A stretch of DNA of 64,000 nt, from positions 496,001 to 560,000 of the forward strand of contig JAIXMN010000003.1 of NCBI GenBank assembly GCA_025716815.1, read 5' to 3'. This DNA comes from Dichotomocladium elegans (taxonomy: Eukaryota; Mucoromycota; Mucoromycetes; Mucorales; Lichtheimiaceae). Of the stretch, positions 1-12,149 are shown one piece after another. Both the position numbers and the translations under genes were made by a program. The first letter of the stretch is position 1; every line of letters starts with the position of its first letter. Below the pieces are notes generated by a model. It worked only from the letters and a program-made list of their open reading frames with translations. It did no database searches and was not told where the DNA came from.

Positions 1-124
1 CTGCGCATCAAGAAGTATTTCTGTGGTTTCCGGTTACTTGCAGCGACAATCCTTTTCTGCCCTTTTCCCCAGTGAATGCATCACCAGTCGTAACTCCCTC
101 TTTGGGCGCATTACCAATTGTGTG

Positions 125-249
125 TTTCCTTTTTCTCTCTAGTCTCCATATATTGTTATTAGGTAGCAAAAAAAGTTTGAATATCCAAGTATTTGTATAC
201 TTTTTTGCTACGTAATAATAATATATGGAGACTAGAGAGAAAAAGGAAA
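125..249. repeat. Long inverted repeat (fold-back/MITE-like element)
   Basis: The arm at about 125-173 (tttcctttttctctctag at its outer end) is repeated in reverse complement at about 201-249 with only two or three mismatches over about 47 bases. The arms are separated by roughly 30 bases. Transcribed, it would form a long hairpin. No coding capacity. It may be a small miniature transposable element or an old fold-back insertion. I see no clear target-site duplication. Confidence 0.75.
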
Positions 250-2922
250 TAAATATGGCCTATGTGTACATTGAGAGGACCATAAAAAGCGATAAAAATA
301 AAGAGCACAGGTAGCTGGTCAACCAATTGGTGTTATGACAGAAGAAAATAGTCGTTTTTGTTTCTGCTTGATCTGCCGACTTCTGGTAAATAAAACTTGG
401 TCAGATGTATTGACGGGAAGTGATGATGAATAGACAAAACTGATTATTTGAAAAGAGAGAAGACAGTATGGAGCGTGTTCTCTACGGAGCGGTCGCTCTC
501 TCCAGATCAACAAGGTGGACTGCAGCATGAAAAAAAAAGATCAGCTGGGGGAAAAGAGAGAGAGAGAGAGAGAAAGGGAAAAGAAATAAAGGGGAGCAAC
601 AGTATTGAGAAGGTGGGAGGAGAGGATGTACGCTATAGAAGGATTGCAAGAGAGAACTGATTAAGGAAGCTGTAATGTGTAATACAGTTAAGTCATTTAT
701 TCATAGGTCTTCTGGCAGTCGCCGGGTCAGACATATGTGGCCTCAATATTGCTTTGGAAGAGGAATAAAAGTGGGGGAATCAATTGCATCGATCATGAGG
801 GGGAAAATGATTGGAGGGAGGTTTGCGAGGAAGAAAGAGAGGAGTAGTAACACATATAAACGGTGGTAGATACATGAACGTAGAAAGCAAGGAGAGATAA
901 AAAGCCGAAATACAAGTTCTAAACGGCGTGTTTTTTTTGGAAAAGGCTCATATGTAAAAGGCGTGGAGGAGGTGAGCTCATCGCTAAATCGTAAAGGAGA
1001 AATAAGAGCGGGCCAAAGTACGTGCCATTCTGCAAGTTTCGAGGCGATTTGGCGGGAAGAATATTCAGAATGGTATCAATGTAAGTTTAAAGCAAACGGA
1101 GGATCCTCAAATTAGACCAGGAGAACTCAACAAAAGGACTGAAGGTGCTCTTGTAAAAGAAGACATGTAGACAAATGATTCCGGTTGCCCGAGGGCAACT
1201 CGTACTGGCAGTCGACTGATGGGCGCTTTGGGGGGCGGGCAACCAAGCCAGACATCACTTGTACTATTTTCTGTCTAAAGTTAGAGGAGTGGAGCAGATA
1301 GGTATGTATGGCATTGATGTAAGGAATGGAGCTGGTTGTGAAGAGGATTATTCATGATAGGTCAATTTTGGTTGCTGATGACTTTATACGGGACATATCT
1401 ACGGAGATATGTTGCCACTACAAAGACGTAGCCACACTGATAATCACAAAAAGTCTGTTGATGAATAGATGAGCTGGTATTATTTATCATTAAATAGTTG
1501 TGTCTTTCTACTCCATTTTTCCATGATTATAAATATGATGTTGTCCCCAACATAGGCGATGCATTTAGAGAAGTAGTAATGTGGATGTCATGATTTAAGT
1601 CAGCCACGGTAGCAGAAAACAGGAATAACATTTAATGTTCATCATCTAATAGAGCATGGATGCGTGAAACAAAACGATAGATGAAGTCATTGGCATACGA
1701 AATGCCCCAACCCGTATTTCATGTCAACTGTTCTTTTGGTAGTTCCTCTTTTGTAGTGAAAACAGCCATTGCGGTATTAATTCGTCATTATGACTTCGCA
1801 ATGATGCATAAAGTCTCTTAAAAAGATACAGAAGGCGAGAAAGTTCCGAAAACATCGGTTAATTGCTAATTCTAATGGAATATAACAATAAATCCTTTGC
1901 TTATAAGCACTATGCTATAATAGAATATTTGAATCTTATTATGCAGCGGTGCTAGATCAGATATACATGGTTAACAACCTTGTTCATATGGCGAATTCCT
2001 GTGGCATCTGACGGTCCTGACTAGGCTCTCGTTATCATAGAATGTCAGCAACCCATCTCTTTATTTTCCTCATTCACTTTTCACTTCGGGTCTCTTGCAT
2101 TTTTATACTCTACACTATCAGGCATTGTGCTCGACAACATAGTTGTAAATTTAATAAGAGCGATAAAAAAGCTACTTTGTGGTCAGGTCTTTTATGGAAA
2201 GAACACAATTGAATGTCCTTCACATTTGGGAAGTTCATTGTCAACATTAAGAACCAATATGGCAATGGACGATTTCAGAAGAGATGCTTCAACAACTTAC
2301 AAATTCTCACCATTTGCGGATGAATAGGTATCTTCCTCTCATTTGCTATTTGCCCGTATGTTTTCGTATGCTCTTTTTTTCAATTATTAGTCCGGAACGT
2401 GTGGGATAAGAGCCTACATAATTATTCTCGGAAGCATTCATGGCTCCAATCATATATATTGGGGGAATGAATCGCCCCTGAATTCTGTCATTCTTTTCCA
2501 TAAGTGTGCTGCCACAAGGCGCGATGCCCCGTCGACCGACGAAACGAAATATTTCCAGGACCTAGCAAGTCATTGATGATAATTTCCTAAGTACCTTTTC
2601 TTCCATCAATTCCCTTCGCTTACAACGGGAGATCAGGAATATATGATATAAAGCAATGGGCGCCCGCTCGCAGTTACTATATTTAAACGTGCATCGACAT
2701 CTAACACGATTAATATTTATTCCATTTGAAAAGGCATATGCCCAAAAAACTGTAAATTAAAATAAAACGACGTACCCTCTATAACGAAGGTGACAATGAG
2801 AGGACATCAAACATATATGTAGCGTACGTTGTGTCACAATCGCTATTACATGTTCACATATACGGGCTCGCAAAAGGCAAAATGACGTACGCATCAATGC
2901 TACATAGAGCATCAACAGTTAA
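250..2922. other. Intergenic spacer, no convincing gene
   Basis: AT-rich sequence with stops in all frames. The only notable content is a purine-rich stretch with a short GA microsatellite at about 555-573. Short open frames here have no recognisable motif, no codon pattern like the real genes, and no plausible splice continuity. Confidence 0.6.
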
Positions 2923-3520
2923 AGGTATATTTTGCAAAACTGCCTCTCACAAGGCTTTGCCGGCCACAGACTAACTGCAACACAATTGCTGGGCGCGAAA
3001 CCCCCTTTAAGACGAGAACTCATTCTCTTGGCGGAAGAGATACGTAATATGCCGGTAAGCACAGATGAAATCAGGGATAGTTTGAGTAATCTTGCATCTG
3101 TAACAGACACCTATTGCTGCATCTTTTGTGGCAATCCTATTCAGCATCCCTTGTCCTAATATGGTATATTGGGAGTAACGTTTAGCTTACCGTACGACTC
3201 TACAGCGTAGTATGTCGCTCATGTTTCTTTTTTCTTTTCAAGGAACTGTAACATGCAATGAACAGTATATTTATGTTTTCCCCTCTGACGTTAACCATTT
3301 GCCATCAACTACAAGCTTTTATTTACAGATAAAATTGAATATTTATGATGACAAGGCCGCTCACTGCATTGGGGTGCTTATAAAACGGGGAGTTAAAGGT
3401 GGCTCTCCGACAAAGACAATTGGGTCAGCGATGCGTTTTCAACCATGCGCCATGATGCATCGACTTGCAGATATTGTAGTGAGGCCAATCTCTTTCGGGC
3501 GGTGCAGTATAGGTAAGTAA
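2923..3520 (+). other. Possible small two-exon gene or gene relic
   Basis: Two open stretches (2923-3159 and about 3241-3520) could be exons joined across an acceptor-like ttttcttttcaag before 3242. The first ends with a Cys-x2-Cys pair (CCIFCGNP). The second has Cys residues and an alternating hydrophobic pattern (FYLQIKLNIYDD) that loosely recalls a zinc-ribbon/OB-fold. There is no in-frame ATG near the start of the first stretch and I could not find a donor giving a continuous frame. It may be a relic. I do not recognise a family. Confidence 0.2.
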
Positions 3521-3673
3521 GTAAAAGTGGAAACACAATCTAATAACATAGGAAAAGGGGGTGGGATGCTGCTAACTAGAATGGAAATAGCTGCAATTTA
3601 CCTTGTCATCAATTAGTAAGATATGTATTTAGTGGCCCAGTGTTATTAGAGAGATTCCCATTCAGAAGTTACT

Positions 3674-6600
3674 ATGGTGACTTTAGGTTTTACTATAAAC
3701 CGACGAAAACAGACGCACGTAGACGACAGATACGCCGCTTTGCATGAAGATCACATAGCCGGGTATGTCGAACAAATTGTACGCACGAAACTACCGAAGG
3801 ACAAGGACCTGTTTGATCCTCCGATGGTATTCGTGTTACAGAAACAACAAGGACCTCCAGGGTCGTTCATCGCCAGGTATATCTGCTCTTTTTTTCTATA
3901 TCTCTCCCCAAGGTCATCCTCTTCCTTGGCCGTAATAGCCACGCCCTCCTTTCATTTGCCTTACTTTCCCTCCTCTACGCTCCTTCTTCCTTCTATGCTT
4001 TCCGCCTGACCAGGTCTGTCCCTCGATATCTCTGACCCTGTTTTTCCTTTGCCTTGTAATAATATACCCTTCATGTCAAGAGGTGCAGTGTATAGTAATG
4101 CGTAGAGGAATGGGAGTTCATTGACTGATATTTCCTCGATTTTCTTCCTAGTTGATGCTCCTTACATTTGTCAGAGCGCTGCTAATGCCATCATCTCCGA
4201 GATTGGCCCTCACAGGGTTTCCAATGATGCTCTGCAAGCCATCAATCAATTTCTCGACGAATTCCTGGTGTTTTTATTATCCTCTTCGCTCTCGCTTGAC
4301 CTTTCCTGCATAAAGACGGCTGTTTTTACCTTACTCCCCTCGACGCTCGGAAAAAATGCTATTGTCGAAGCCGAACTGGAAGTGAAAGCGTTTACGGAAA
4401 CTGAGGCTGTTGACTATGACTCATATGAACGTATGCGGACACTCGGTACGAACGGTGAACCGTTCCCAATCAAGGAGGCGCTTCCTCTTTTGCGTGAAAA
4501 ATGTCTAGAGTTTTGCACTCTTGCAGACAGGGAGGAACATCGCGTGATTCCGTTGCTGACCAACACATACAGCATTTCAATTGTACCTATCATTGCCATA
4601 TACGTTACAACAGTGCTTGAACATATTGGAGAATATGTCCTGACAGCCATCGCCATGACAGCCGAGCACGAGGACGTCGAGTACATTCGAATCAAGGAAG
4701 TATTCCTTGCCCTTATCGACGATGTCCAAGTAGGCAGCGTCTTCCATCAGATGGAGCTTCGCGAGAAACTGGAGGTGAGAACTCCTCCCCCCGGGATGTT
4801 ATTAACTAGGCGACTAAATTGGCACTTGCTGCGCAGAAACGGGCATTTGCATACGGGTATAAGCCACGCACAATACATAGCCAATCCTTTCAGGGTGCCC
4901 CAAGACAGCCACCACGAACCTCAAGTGAGTTTCTGCCGTTTTGTTATAGTTGCATGTTGAAGACTCAGATTGGGAACTCGTTCATCATAGGTGCTCAAAG
5001 TACGAACGTAGCCGAAGGAGACGACTTTGATATTTCTTTTGACGATCTCGATCTTGACTATGATGACGATAATCCTGACCGCTTCTCGGTATCGATGTTC
5101 TCAGTGAAATCAGCTGCCACTCAGTATCGCCCAACATCGCTTATAAGCGGCAGTACGAGTAACGGAACCATCAGCACTGCTGATAGCTCATCCAATAGCA
5201 AAAAGGCATTTAAGGTGTTTAAAAAAGACGATTCTAGAGACAGACCTCCTATTTCGGTATCAGTGTATGACCCGGATGCGCCTACAATGGACTTCGAGGA
5301 CCTCATACGTTCCGGAAATACAATGAAGGTGTCCCTCACACCGAATCGGCTGAAGTCCATTGAAATTAAGAATCAAATGATCGATGACCCTGCTTCCTCC
5401 AAGTCATGGGAACGACGATCTACGGCAAGTGCATCTCGTGTTCGAATGTCCGACGTGCCATCGCGCCCAGGAACACCACGTGCTGGATCAGCACGTGCAC
5501 CACCAACGCCACATACAGCACCACCAGGAGCATCACCAAAACCACAGTCAATGCCAACAAAGCCAAAGACAGCAGTCATCACGAAAATCAACACATTTTC
5601 TGCTGATACCAAGGCGACACCATCGCCAACCTTGTCAATGTCTCCAGAACCAATAGATCTTAAAAAAATACCTCCTCTGCCTCCTATTAACTCCCGATTC
5701 GAGAATCCAAGGGATGCCCCTAAACCCCCGGTCCTGGCGGAAAAGTGTGTAATGCCCATATCGCCACCAACATCTACACCTCCTCCTCCTTCTTCTAGTG
5801 CAATCGAGGTTATAAGTAAACCGACGATTGAAAAGCGTCCGGAGCCGTCTCCTCCACCCGTACCCGCTCCTGTAAAAAAAACCGAGGTCAAGGTATTACG
5901 GCGCAGCAGCTCCAGCAGCAAGAAAAGCCGCGAAAACCTTCGTCGTCAAAGAGAAAAAGAGATCCAGGAAGAAGAGAAGAGGAATGCTTCTGCCACGACC
6001 GCAATCGCGAACCCAACGGCTGCAACCGCTACCTCCATTACTTCAGATGAACCTCTCGTTGTCGTCGTCGAACCAGCTCCTGGTGAGCTCCACACAGTCA
6101 TGTCAACTTCGAGTATAGAGACTGCTACCAGCGCTGTTGCCAGCACTACCACGAGCACGACTGTTAACAGCAGCATCAGCAGCAGCGGTGGTGGCGGCGG
6201 CGACAGTAGTGACAGTAGCAGTAACGATATACGGCCTCCCACGCCCGTAGGTGGCAGTAACTTATCTCTCAAACAGGAAGATAAGGCAGTCCATTTCGAT
6301 CCATTGACCGCCCAGAAGGACTGCCCGGAACGTCCATCCAGCACTGTTGCCAAACGTGCATCCATGATTGGTTCCTCGCGACGCCAATCGCTCCATGAGA
6401 GTTGTGCTGTGAACGACATTATTCGTCAGCGTCTCTCGACAGCTGGTTCTGTGGAGATGAGCATCAAGGCGTGGGATGAAAAAATGAAAAAAGGTGAGCA
6501 AGAGCGAGGTCCTTCTCCTACGGTTCCCGCGAAACGGCGCACGCTTCTGCGACGATCGTCCGATGATGTCAAACAAAGCGCTAATCAATCTCCATCCGAT

Positions 6601-7185
6601 ACTGCTGCTGATGCTGGTATTGTCGCTGCACCTGTCGCAGTCAATGATCCTGCCATAGCTGTGCTCTCTCCTGCTACAGTTGGCCCCGCACGTGCAGAAC
6701 GTCCTGCGAGCCGGGTCCTCGACAAGGTGTTGCAATTTGAGCGTGCGAATTCAGTGGACGATTCTGCCCAGGAATACTACCGCCAGCAGCGTGCTTCATC
6801 TTACATGCCGCGTCGCGAAAGATTTCTCTATCTTCAGAGTGAGCCAGGTCTCCTTGAGCGGCGAACCGCATCTGCTATTAAGCCGCGCCCCATCATGGTC
6901 GATGTTGAGGTTCAAACGGACCCTATTACTATTGTAGACGAAGACGATGACGAGTACGACGACGACAACGAAGAACAAGAAAGCGCTGGACCGCCTGCCT
7001 TAGTGATCACGGATGAGATGGGGATTTCAGTCTCCAAAGAGCTAGAAGTGGATAATTTCAGCGAGCGGAGCTCCGAGCACGGAATGGTGGATGGCGACGA
7101 AGAGTGGTTCCTGCAGGATGATGAATGGGATGACGACCAGGACCAAGAAAATGCAGTGGTTGAATGGCTTCTTGGGGAAGCTTAA
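3674..7185 (+). CDS. Uncharacterised fungal protein with two histone-fold-like segments and a long disordered tail
   Basis: Four exons join in frame: 3674-3876, 4177-4774, 4810-4924 and 4991-7185, giving about 1036 aa. Residues ~70-105 (EIGPHRVSNDALQAINQFLD) form a helix-strand-helix pattern like the first half of a histone fold. Residues ~215-265 (LEHIGEYVLTAIAMTAE, then RIKEVFLALIDD) resemble the H2A-type second half. The remaining ~730 residues are acidic, Ser/Pro/Thr-rich and low in complexity, with poly-acidic runs near the end, so they are probably disordered. The histone-fold reading is inference from pattern. I cannot name a characterised orthologue, and a role in transcription or chromatin is only a suggestion. 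The ATG at 3674 is the first in frame; an upstream exon cannot be excluded. Confidence 0.7.
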
Positions 7186-7435
7186 TTGTTTTTCGCAGAA
7201 TGTAATGGCGGTCCCGTAGCAATAGCAAGTTTTGATTTTCTTTTGTTTGATCCGTGATATGCACAGAAGGGGAGAGAGAGAGAGATAGAGCAGATAGAGG
7301 GCATATATGTGTGTGCGTCCGTTTTGATGAGGAAAAGGGGGAGGAAGGGAGGAAGGGAGAAAGGCGTTCGCCATCATTTTTTTACCCCTTTCTCTCTCTC
7401 TGCACAATTCCTTTCCGGCTAAACCACTTGTCGTC
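7186..7435. other. Short intergenic region with GA microsatellite
   Basis: Spacer between the 1036-aa gene and SEC66. It contains a GA repeat at about 7271-7286 and a pyrimidine-rich run at about 7376-7400, 35-60 bases before the SEC66 start, as is common in fungal core promoters. Confidence 0.5.
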
Positions 7436-8044
7436 ATGAGCTCACTGATTCTCCCGACGGCTTATCTGGGCGGCTGCATTGTCACCATGAGCGTCTTTTC
7501 ATACGTGTATCGTAGAGCAAAAAGTAAGGTAGTTACACCTTGGTATTGTCATTGAACTGCGTGTTGAAAAACAAAGCTGCCATCCAAAGACGTACGTACG
7601 ATTGAGCCCTGGTTTCCACCGAACGATGCTAAGGAGAAGTACATTGCGCTACTGAATGCCGAGCCTGCGGTGCCGGACCATCACCTGAAGAGTGCACTGC
7701 TTGGACGTGCTATGGAAGGCGTACGGCGCGTGGTGGCCGTGCAACAAGAAAAGCCCGCGCTGGGACTGCTGTTGCGAACAGGGCACATTGGTGACGAGAT
7801 CTGGCAGGATTTTCAGGTAGCTGAGAAGGAAACTATGCATGAACTCCAGGAAATTGCCCAGGAAGCCAACACGTTCAAGGAAGGCTGGTCAAAGACGCTC
7901 TTTACCACAGCGAGTCAGATGATCGAGGCCGAGAAGCAAAAGGAAATCCGTGATAGAAGCAACGTCAGGCGTGCGGAAGAAGAGGAAAAGAAGAAGCCGA
8001 AGCAATGCGAATGTCTTGAGCCAGAAGATAAAGACGCAAAATAG
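7436..8044 (+). CDS. SEC66: Sec66/Sec71-like subunit of the ER post-translational translocon
   Basis: Two exons (7436-7528 and 7577-8044) encode about 187 aa. An N-terminal hydrophobic segment at residues ~5-25 is followed by the family core: DVRTIEPWFPPNDAKEKY, then LKSALLGRAMEGVRRV, KPALGLLLRTGHIGDEIW and EANTFKEGWSKTLF. The tail is highly charged. These blocks and the length match Sec66 (Sec71p in yeast), which works with Sec62, Sec63 and Sec72 to deliver post-translational substrates to the Sec61 channel in the ER membrane. The ATG at 7436 precedes the membrane anchor directly, and the 48-nt intron preserves phase. Confidence 0.9.
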
Positions 8045-8154
8045 AGAATTTATTTTATTTTATTTTTTAAAAAAAATAAAGGATTTTCCTTTCCTCTTAT
8101 TTGGGTATAATAAACCTTCTTCTGCGATGACCCAGACAAGCAGCACAAAGGTCA

Positions 8155-8855
8155 ATGTCCCAAAGATCGAAGCATCGCACGCATTTTATAAAGGTTCGAT
8201 CTCAACCATCCGTGTCGGTCAACGCGATTATTCAACGAGTTCTTACGGATAGCCGTGAAAAAATCAATCACCCCCCGAGCTCGGCGTCGTCAAGCAGGTA
8301 TATATTTTTCCTATGCCAAGGTTGAAACCAACACGATTTCGCGAGAAGACCAAAATAAGGTAGAACTATTACAATAAGGATACATCCGGGGGAGGGGGGA
8401 GGTAGGGGCAGAGGGCTGTCTGAGAAAAGAGAGAGGGAGAGGTGGGGTGTCTTACCCGTTTTCTCTTTTAGTCTGATCAACCACGAACACGACCACCGCA
8501 ATCGTCTTTCAAAAAACGATTTCTTGCAGGCTGCGCGTCGACATTCCTGGTGGTGCTACTTCTGTTAACGCGGACCTACCCGTCGCTGTATACCCAAAAC
8601 TGGACAGATCCTTATACTCATGTATTTTCCGAGAAGACAAGGCTCCTGCGCGAATCTGCACTTGAACAAGTGCGTTTGAAATACCACGATCTTTCAAAAG
8701 ATCACAACATAGACGATTGCTTAAAAAGATATATGGAGAGTGCAACACAGCAAATTAGCCAGATAAAGTTCTGGATTAATGCAGTGGTGGACAACCTGGC
8801 TCTAGAACACGACGATGACCCATACGAGATAACAGAGATCGAACTTGATGAATAA
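8155..8855 (+). CDS. Small single-pass membrane protein, unrecognised
   Basis: The 3' exon (about 8472-8855) encodes a basic stretch (KKRFLAGC), a transmembrane segment (TFLVVLLLLT) and a charged helical domain of ~95 aa ending in an acidic tail. A 5' exon from ATG 8155 (MSQRSKHR) runs open to a donor-like gtatat at 8298, with a natural acceptor (ttctcttttag) at 8470-8471. Joined this way the frame is off by one, so either another donor/acceptor is used (a GC donor near 8294 with the acceptor at 8529 keeps frame) or the sequence has an indel. It starts 110 bases after SEC66 and converges on the START gene. Function unknown. Confidence 0.55.
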
Positions 8856-8941
8856 TAATAAAAATAAAAATATTAAGAAAAAGTAATGCATTGGTAAATA
8901 ATGCCAGTAAGGGTAAGGATGAAAGAAAATAGCAGCAGTGC

Positions 8942-11900
8942 TTAGCATGCACAGGCGAATTTGCCCATATAATAGCAAATGACCATAGCTATGAAGACAA
9001 CTGCCAGCTGCTGCCCATTGAAGGTGAGCTCGTCAGAAATAATAATGATGTTATTGTTCTAGTAGAATCGTCATCGTTAGTTTGTGACACATCGGAACAA
9101 TCACATAAAGATTTTACCTGGTAATTCTGGGGGACAAGCATATACCCTTTTGGAACCTGCAGGTTATTAGAGGTGGAGGAGACATGCGACGAAGCGGGAG
9201 AGAGAGGTATCGCGTCCACAGTAGGAGCAGTAGATGAAACAGTAGCCGGATTTAGCGGATGGAGAGGATGTTTGAAAAGGGATGAAGAAAGAGGGAGGGC
9301 TTGAGCTGGAGCCGTTTGGACGGGTTCGGGTTTTGGATGTGACTCAGCGACGGGCTTGACAGCAAGTTTGGCAGTGGAAGCAGTAGAAGTTTCCACAGGA
9401 GTTACCATAGTGGCCGCAACTGCATGGGCTAATTTAGGTACTGAAGCAGCTGCAGTTGCTTCTGCCCTCCTCACAGCAAGTTCAGAGACCTCAGAACAGG
9501 TGGGTGACGCTTCGCCTGAATCCAGACTGGCTGTCTTTTGGTCTCGACTAGAAGACGTACGGTGATGGACTAACTTGGTGTCATCCGAAACAGCAGTGGC
9601 TTTCGGTTGGCGGGTGGATCGATGCTCAGTCGTCAGCAATATGACCACACGCTTTCCTTCCATCTCGGAGCTGGTCGTGTATACACGGATACTACGATTC
9701 TCGGCGGACATCTCGACACGAGTGCCCTGCGAGGGCGAGACCTTGACATCAAGTCCTTGCGGGTATACGGATTTGTGGAATCGAATATCGGTGCACCAGC
9801 CACTCTTACGCGTACGATACGCATGTGAAGGTTCATGCTTAGCAACGTACGTGACCTGATATGTCCCTGTCTTGGTCTCGAAATCTTCCTCGACAACCTT
9901 ACCAGCCACACGCCGGATATAAGGTGGGCAGCCGTACTGAAAAACGTAATCTCGTACGTTGCCTACACACCCAAGCATCTCATCGCCAAGTACTTTCGCG
10001 GCACTTGCTGGAACACGACATCGGTAATCCATATTGCAGACCATGATGACGTTGACAGATCTAGTACGGCCGCGCTCGTCAGTGTTCGGAGTGAATACCC
10101 ATCCGTACAAGTCAGTATGCCCTCGCACACGTTTGCCCGATTCATCCACCGGTATGAGCGGATCATTCACACTGATGCTTGCTGTGTAGACTGCTCCGGA
10201 TGATGGGTCGCTTTCAATCGTCGTCACGGCCGATAGGTCACAACTGCTAACAGGGAACATATTACGTAACCACCACTGAACAAGATATTCTTTTTGGCTG
10301 AAACGCTCCTGGACTCGTCCGTCTTCGAAGCGTTCGTCCCCTGTTATGCTCATTTAGTTCCCAAGTGCGAGTTTTCTAAAGTGAGATATACACACAAACT
10401 TTCCGAGCCCCGAAGCAGTGAATCACCGAGCAAAGCTGTTCAGGAGTCCACCCGCCTTCGACGGTGCATTCACCTCTGAGGAAAGGCGCCTTATCCGTTT
10501 CTGTAAGCGTATACATCTTAACTCCGTCTTTCTCCCCCTTAATAACCCATCCCTCGAGTGAAGAAGAGAGTCTTTTGAGCAACTCCAAGCTCTCCATCTT
10601 TTTCTTCGGGTGGCGGTGCGAAGGATAAAGGTGGCGTGTCGGTGTCGGTGTTGGTGTCGGTGATGAAGTGGCTGGTACTAAGTTCGAAGATTTCGATTCG
10701 CCTCTGAGAGTTGACTCGCTACTGCGGCGTTCTTCGGCTGGGTAGGTCAGATCCTTGTCGGCAAAAGTAATGCGCTTCTTGGTACTTGTGGGAGTTGTTG
10801 GTGCTGCTTCGACATTTAGAGAGCGATGAGAAGATATGGGTGAAGGAGCGGCCGAAGAAAGCTCTAAGCTGCGGATGCTTGATGCTGCAGATGACTGTGC
10901 GGCAGTGGCCCTGTCAGAAGCATATAAGGATTAGAGTTAGTGGGGGTGGAATTCAATCATAATAATGCATCGCGTACTTTGAAGATCTGGGGTCTAGGGT
11001 TGGGCCAAAGACAGATGGGCGAGAGGTGTGGTGAGACGACTTGTTCTGGTTTTTCAGACGGTCCGCCTTTTTCTGAAGGTAATCATTGACAGCAGCTATC
11101 ACCAGAGGACGACGTGCGAGCGATTTTTTCGCAAAACCAGGAACCCACCCTTTCATGTTTTCCTGAATAACATATGTTACTTGAGTAGCAGGTGTAGGTC
11201 CGCGAATAGGTTCCAAAATCCATCCTTGCAGCTATGAATGGTATCAGAGGCCGTACAGGGTTCGTATCGTCGTCTCATACTTACTCTGATCTGGGCACGA
11301 GTTCTTCCTGGGACCCGCGGTATCCTGAAGGATTCGACGCTGGTACATGCAAAAATGATCGCGCCGTCTTGGGTGCATTCGATCTTTTCAATGAGCGCGA
11401 GGTCTCGTGCTCTTTTTCCGGAAGGTTACACCCAGCTGTGGTACATAAATTAACTATTGTGCTTACTTCGAGGTCGCGGTTGCCTTATTGACTTCATAAG
11501 TCAGAGACGTTGTGTCATTCAGGTTTTCGACAAGGTTGCCATCCTCATAGCTAATATTTACTATTGGTCAGCTTGTTCAACGTACATAGGTGGAATATAG
11601 TATCTACCTTTCATCCCACAGCCTGCGCATTCCAATCACATAAAAAATCGATTGAGGAGAAAAGCCATGTATGACAGTCTGGCCTTTGAAGATAGGTGTC
11701 TTGTCTGCCTTGTTGACGCCATGCTTCATATAAACGATAACACCACTTTTATGCTTCAATGCCTTCTTCCAGCCATCGTCGTATACAACTTGTTTCAGTG
11801 TCGAGAGGGCATTGTCGGCTTGATGAATATGATAAGCGGGTGATGTGAGCATCGGATCCATAAAGCCTGTTGGTTGTTGGCTGGACCGCATAGAGGAGGG

Positions 11901-12149
11901 GAATAAGGATGAGAGTTTGCTCGCTGAGGATATGGACGGGCCCGCTTCGTCTTCGTCTTCACTGAATACGGTGTGGTATCTTGTGGAGCTGTGCTTCGTC
12001 GAGTAGGCACTATCATTCGGTGGTGTCAAGCTTGGGGAGTGGGTAATGACCGTATGTTGGTCTTCCCAGTCGCTGCTGCCAGGTTCATCGAGGCCAAGTG
12101 CGAGTAAGGAAGGTGTCGGTTGTATGCGTGTTGCAATCTTTTGTCTCAT
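8942..12149 (-). CDS. Tandem START-domain lipid-binding protein with C-terminal membrane anchor
   Basis: A multi-exon minus-strand gene starting at ATG 12149. Domain 1 spans the first exons: GWKKALKHKSGVIVYMK, GMRRLWDER, then across introns YEDGNLVENLND, and GWILEPIRGPTPATQVTYV with GWVPGF. Domain 2 begins near 10597 (EGWVIKGEKDGVKMYTL, KVWDERFEDG, then GWVFTP). These are START-family landmarks for a hydrophobic lipid pocket. After a Ser/Thr/Ala-rich linker, a last exon adds a hydrophobic tail (LAVVFIAMVICYYMG) ending at 8942, suggesting a tail anchor. Likely role: sterol or phospholipid exchange at a membrane contact; the ligand cannot be told from sequence. An alternative is two genes, with the second starting at ATG 10597, but the frame is open across that point. 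Confidence 0.8.

Noticed and set aside
5373..5921. Long minus-strand open frame opposite the Ser/Pro-rich tail (182 aa)
   Set aside because: It mirrors the biased codon composition of the plus-strand gene; no ATG, no domain. Same for 5946-6419 and 6262-6735.
9356..10203. Plus-strand open frames of 94-122 aa
   Set aside because: Antisense to the second START domain; composition follows the real gene.
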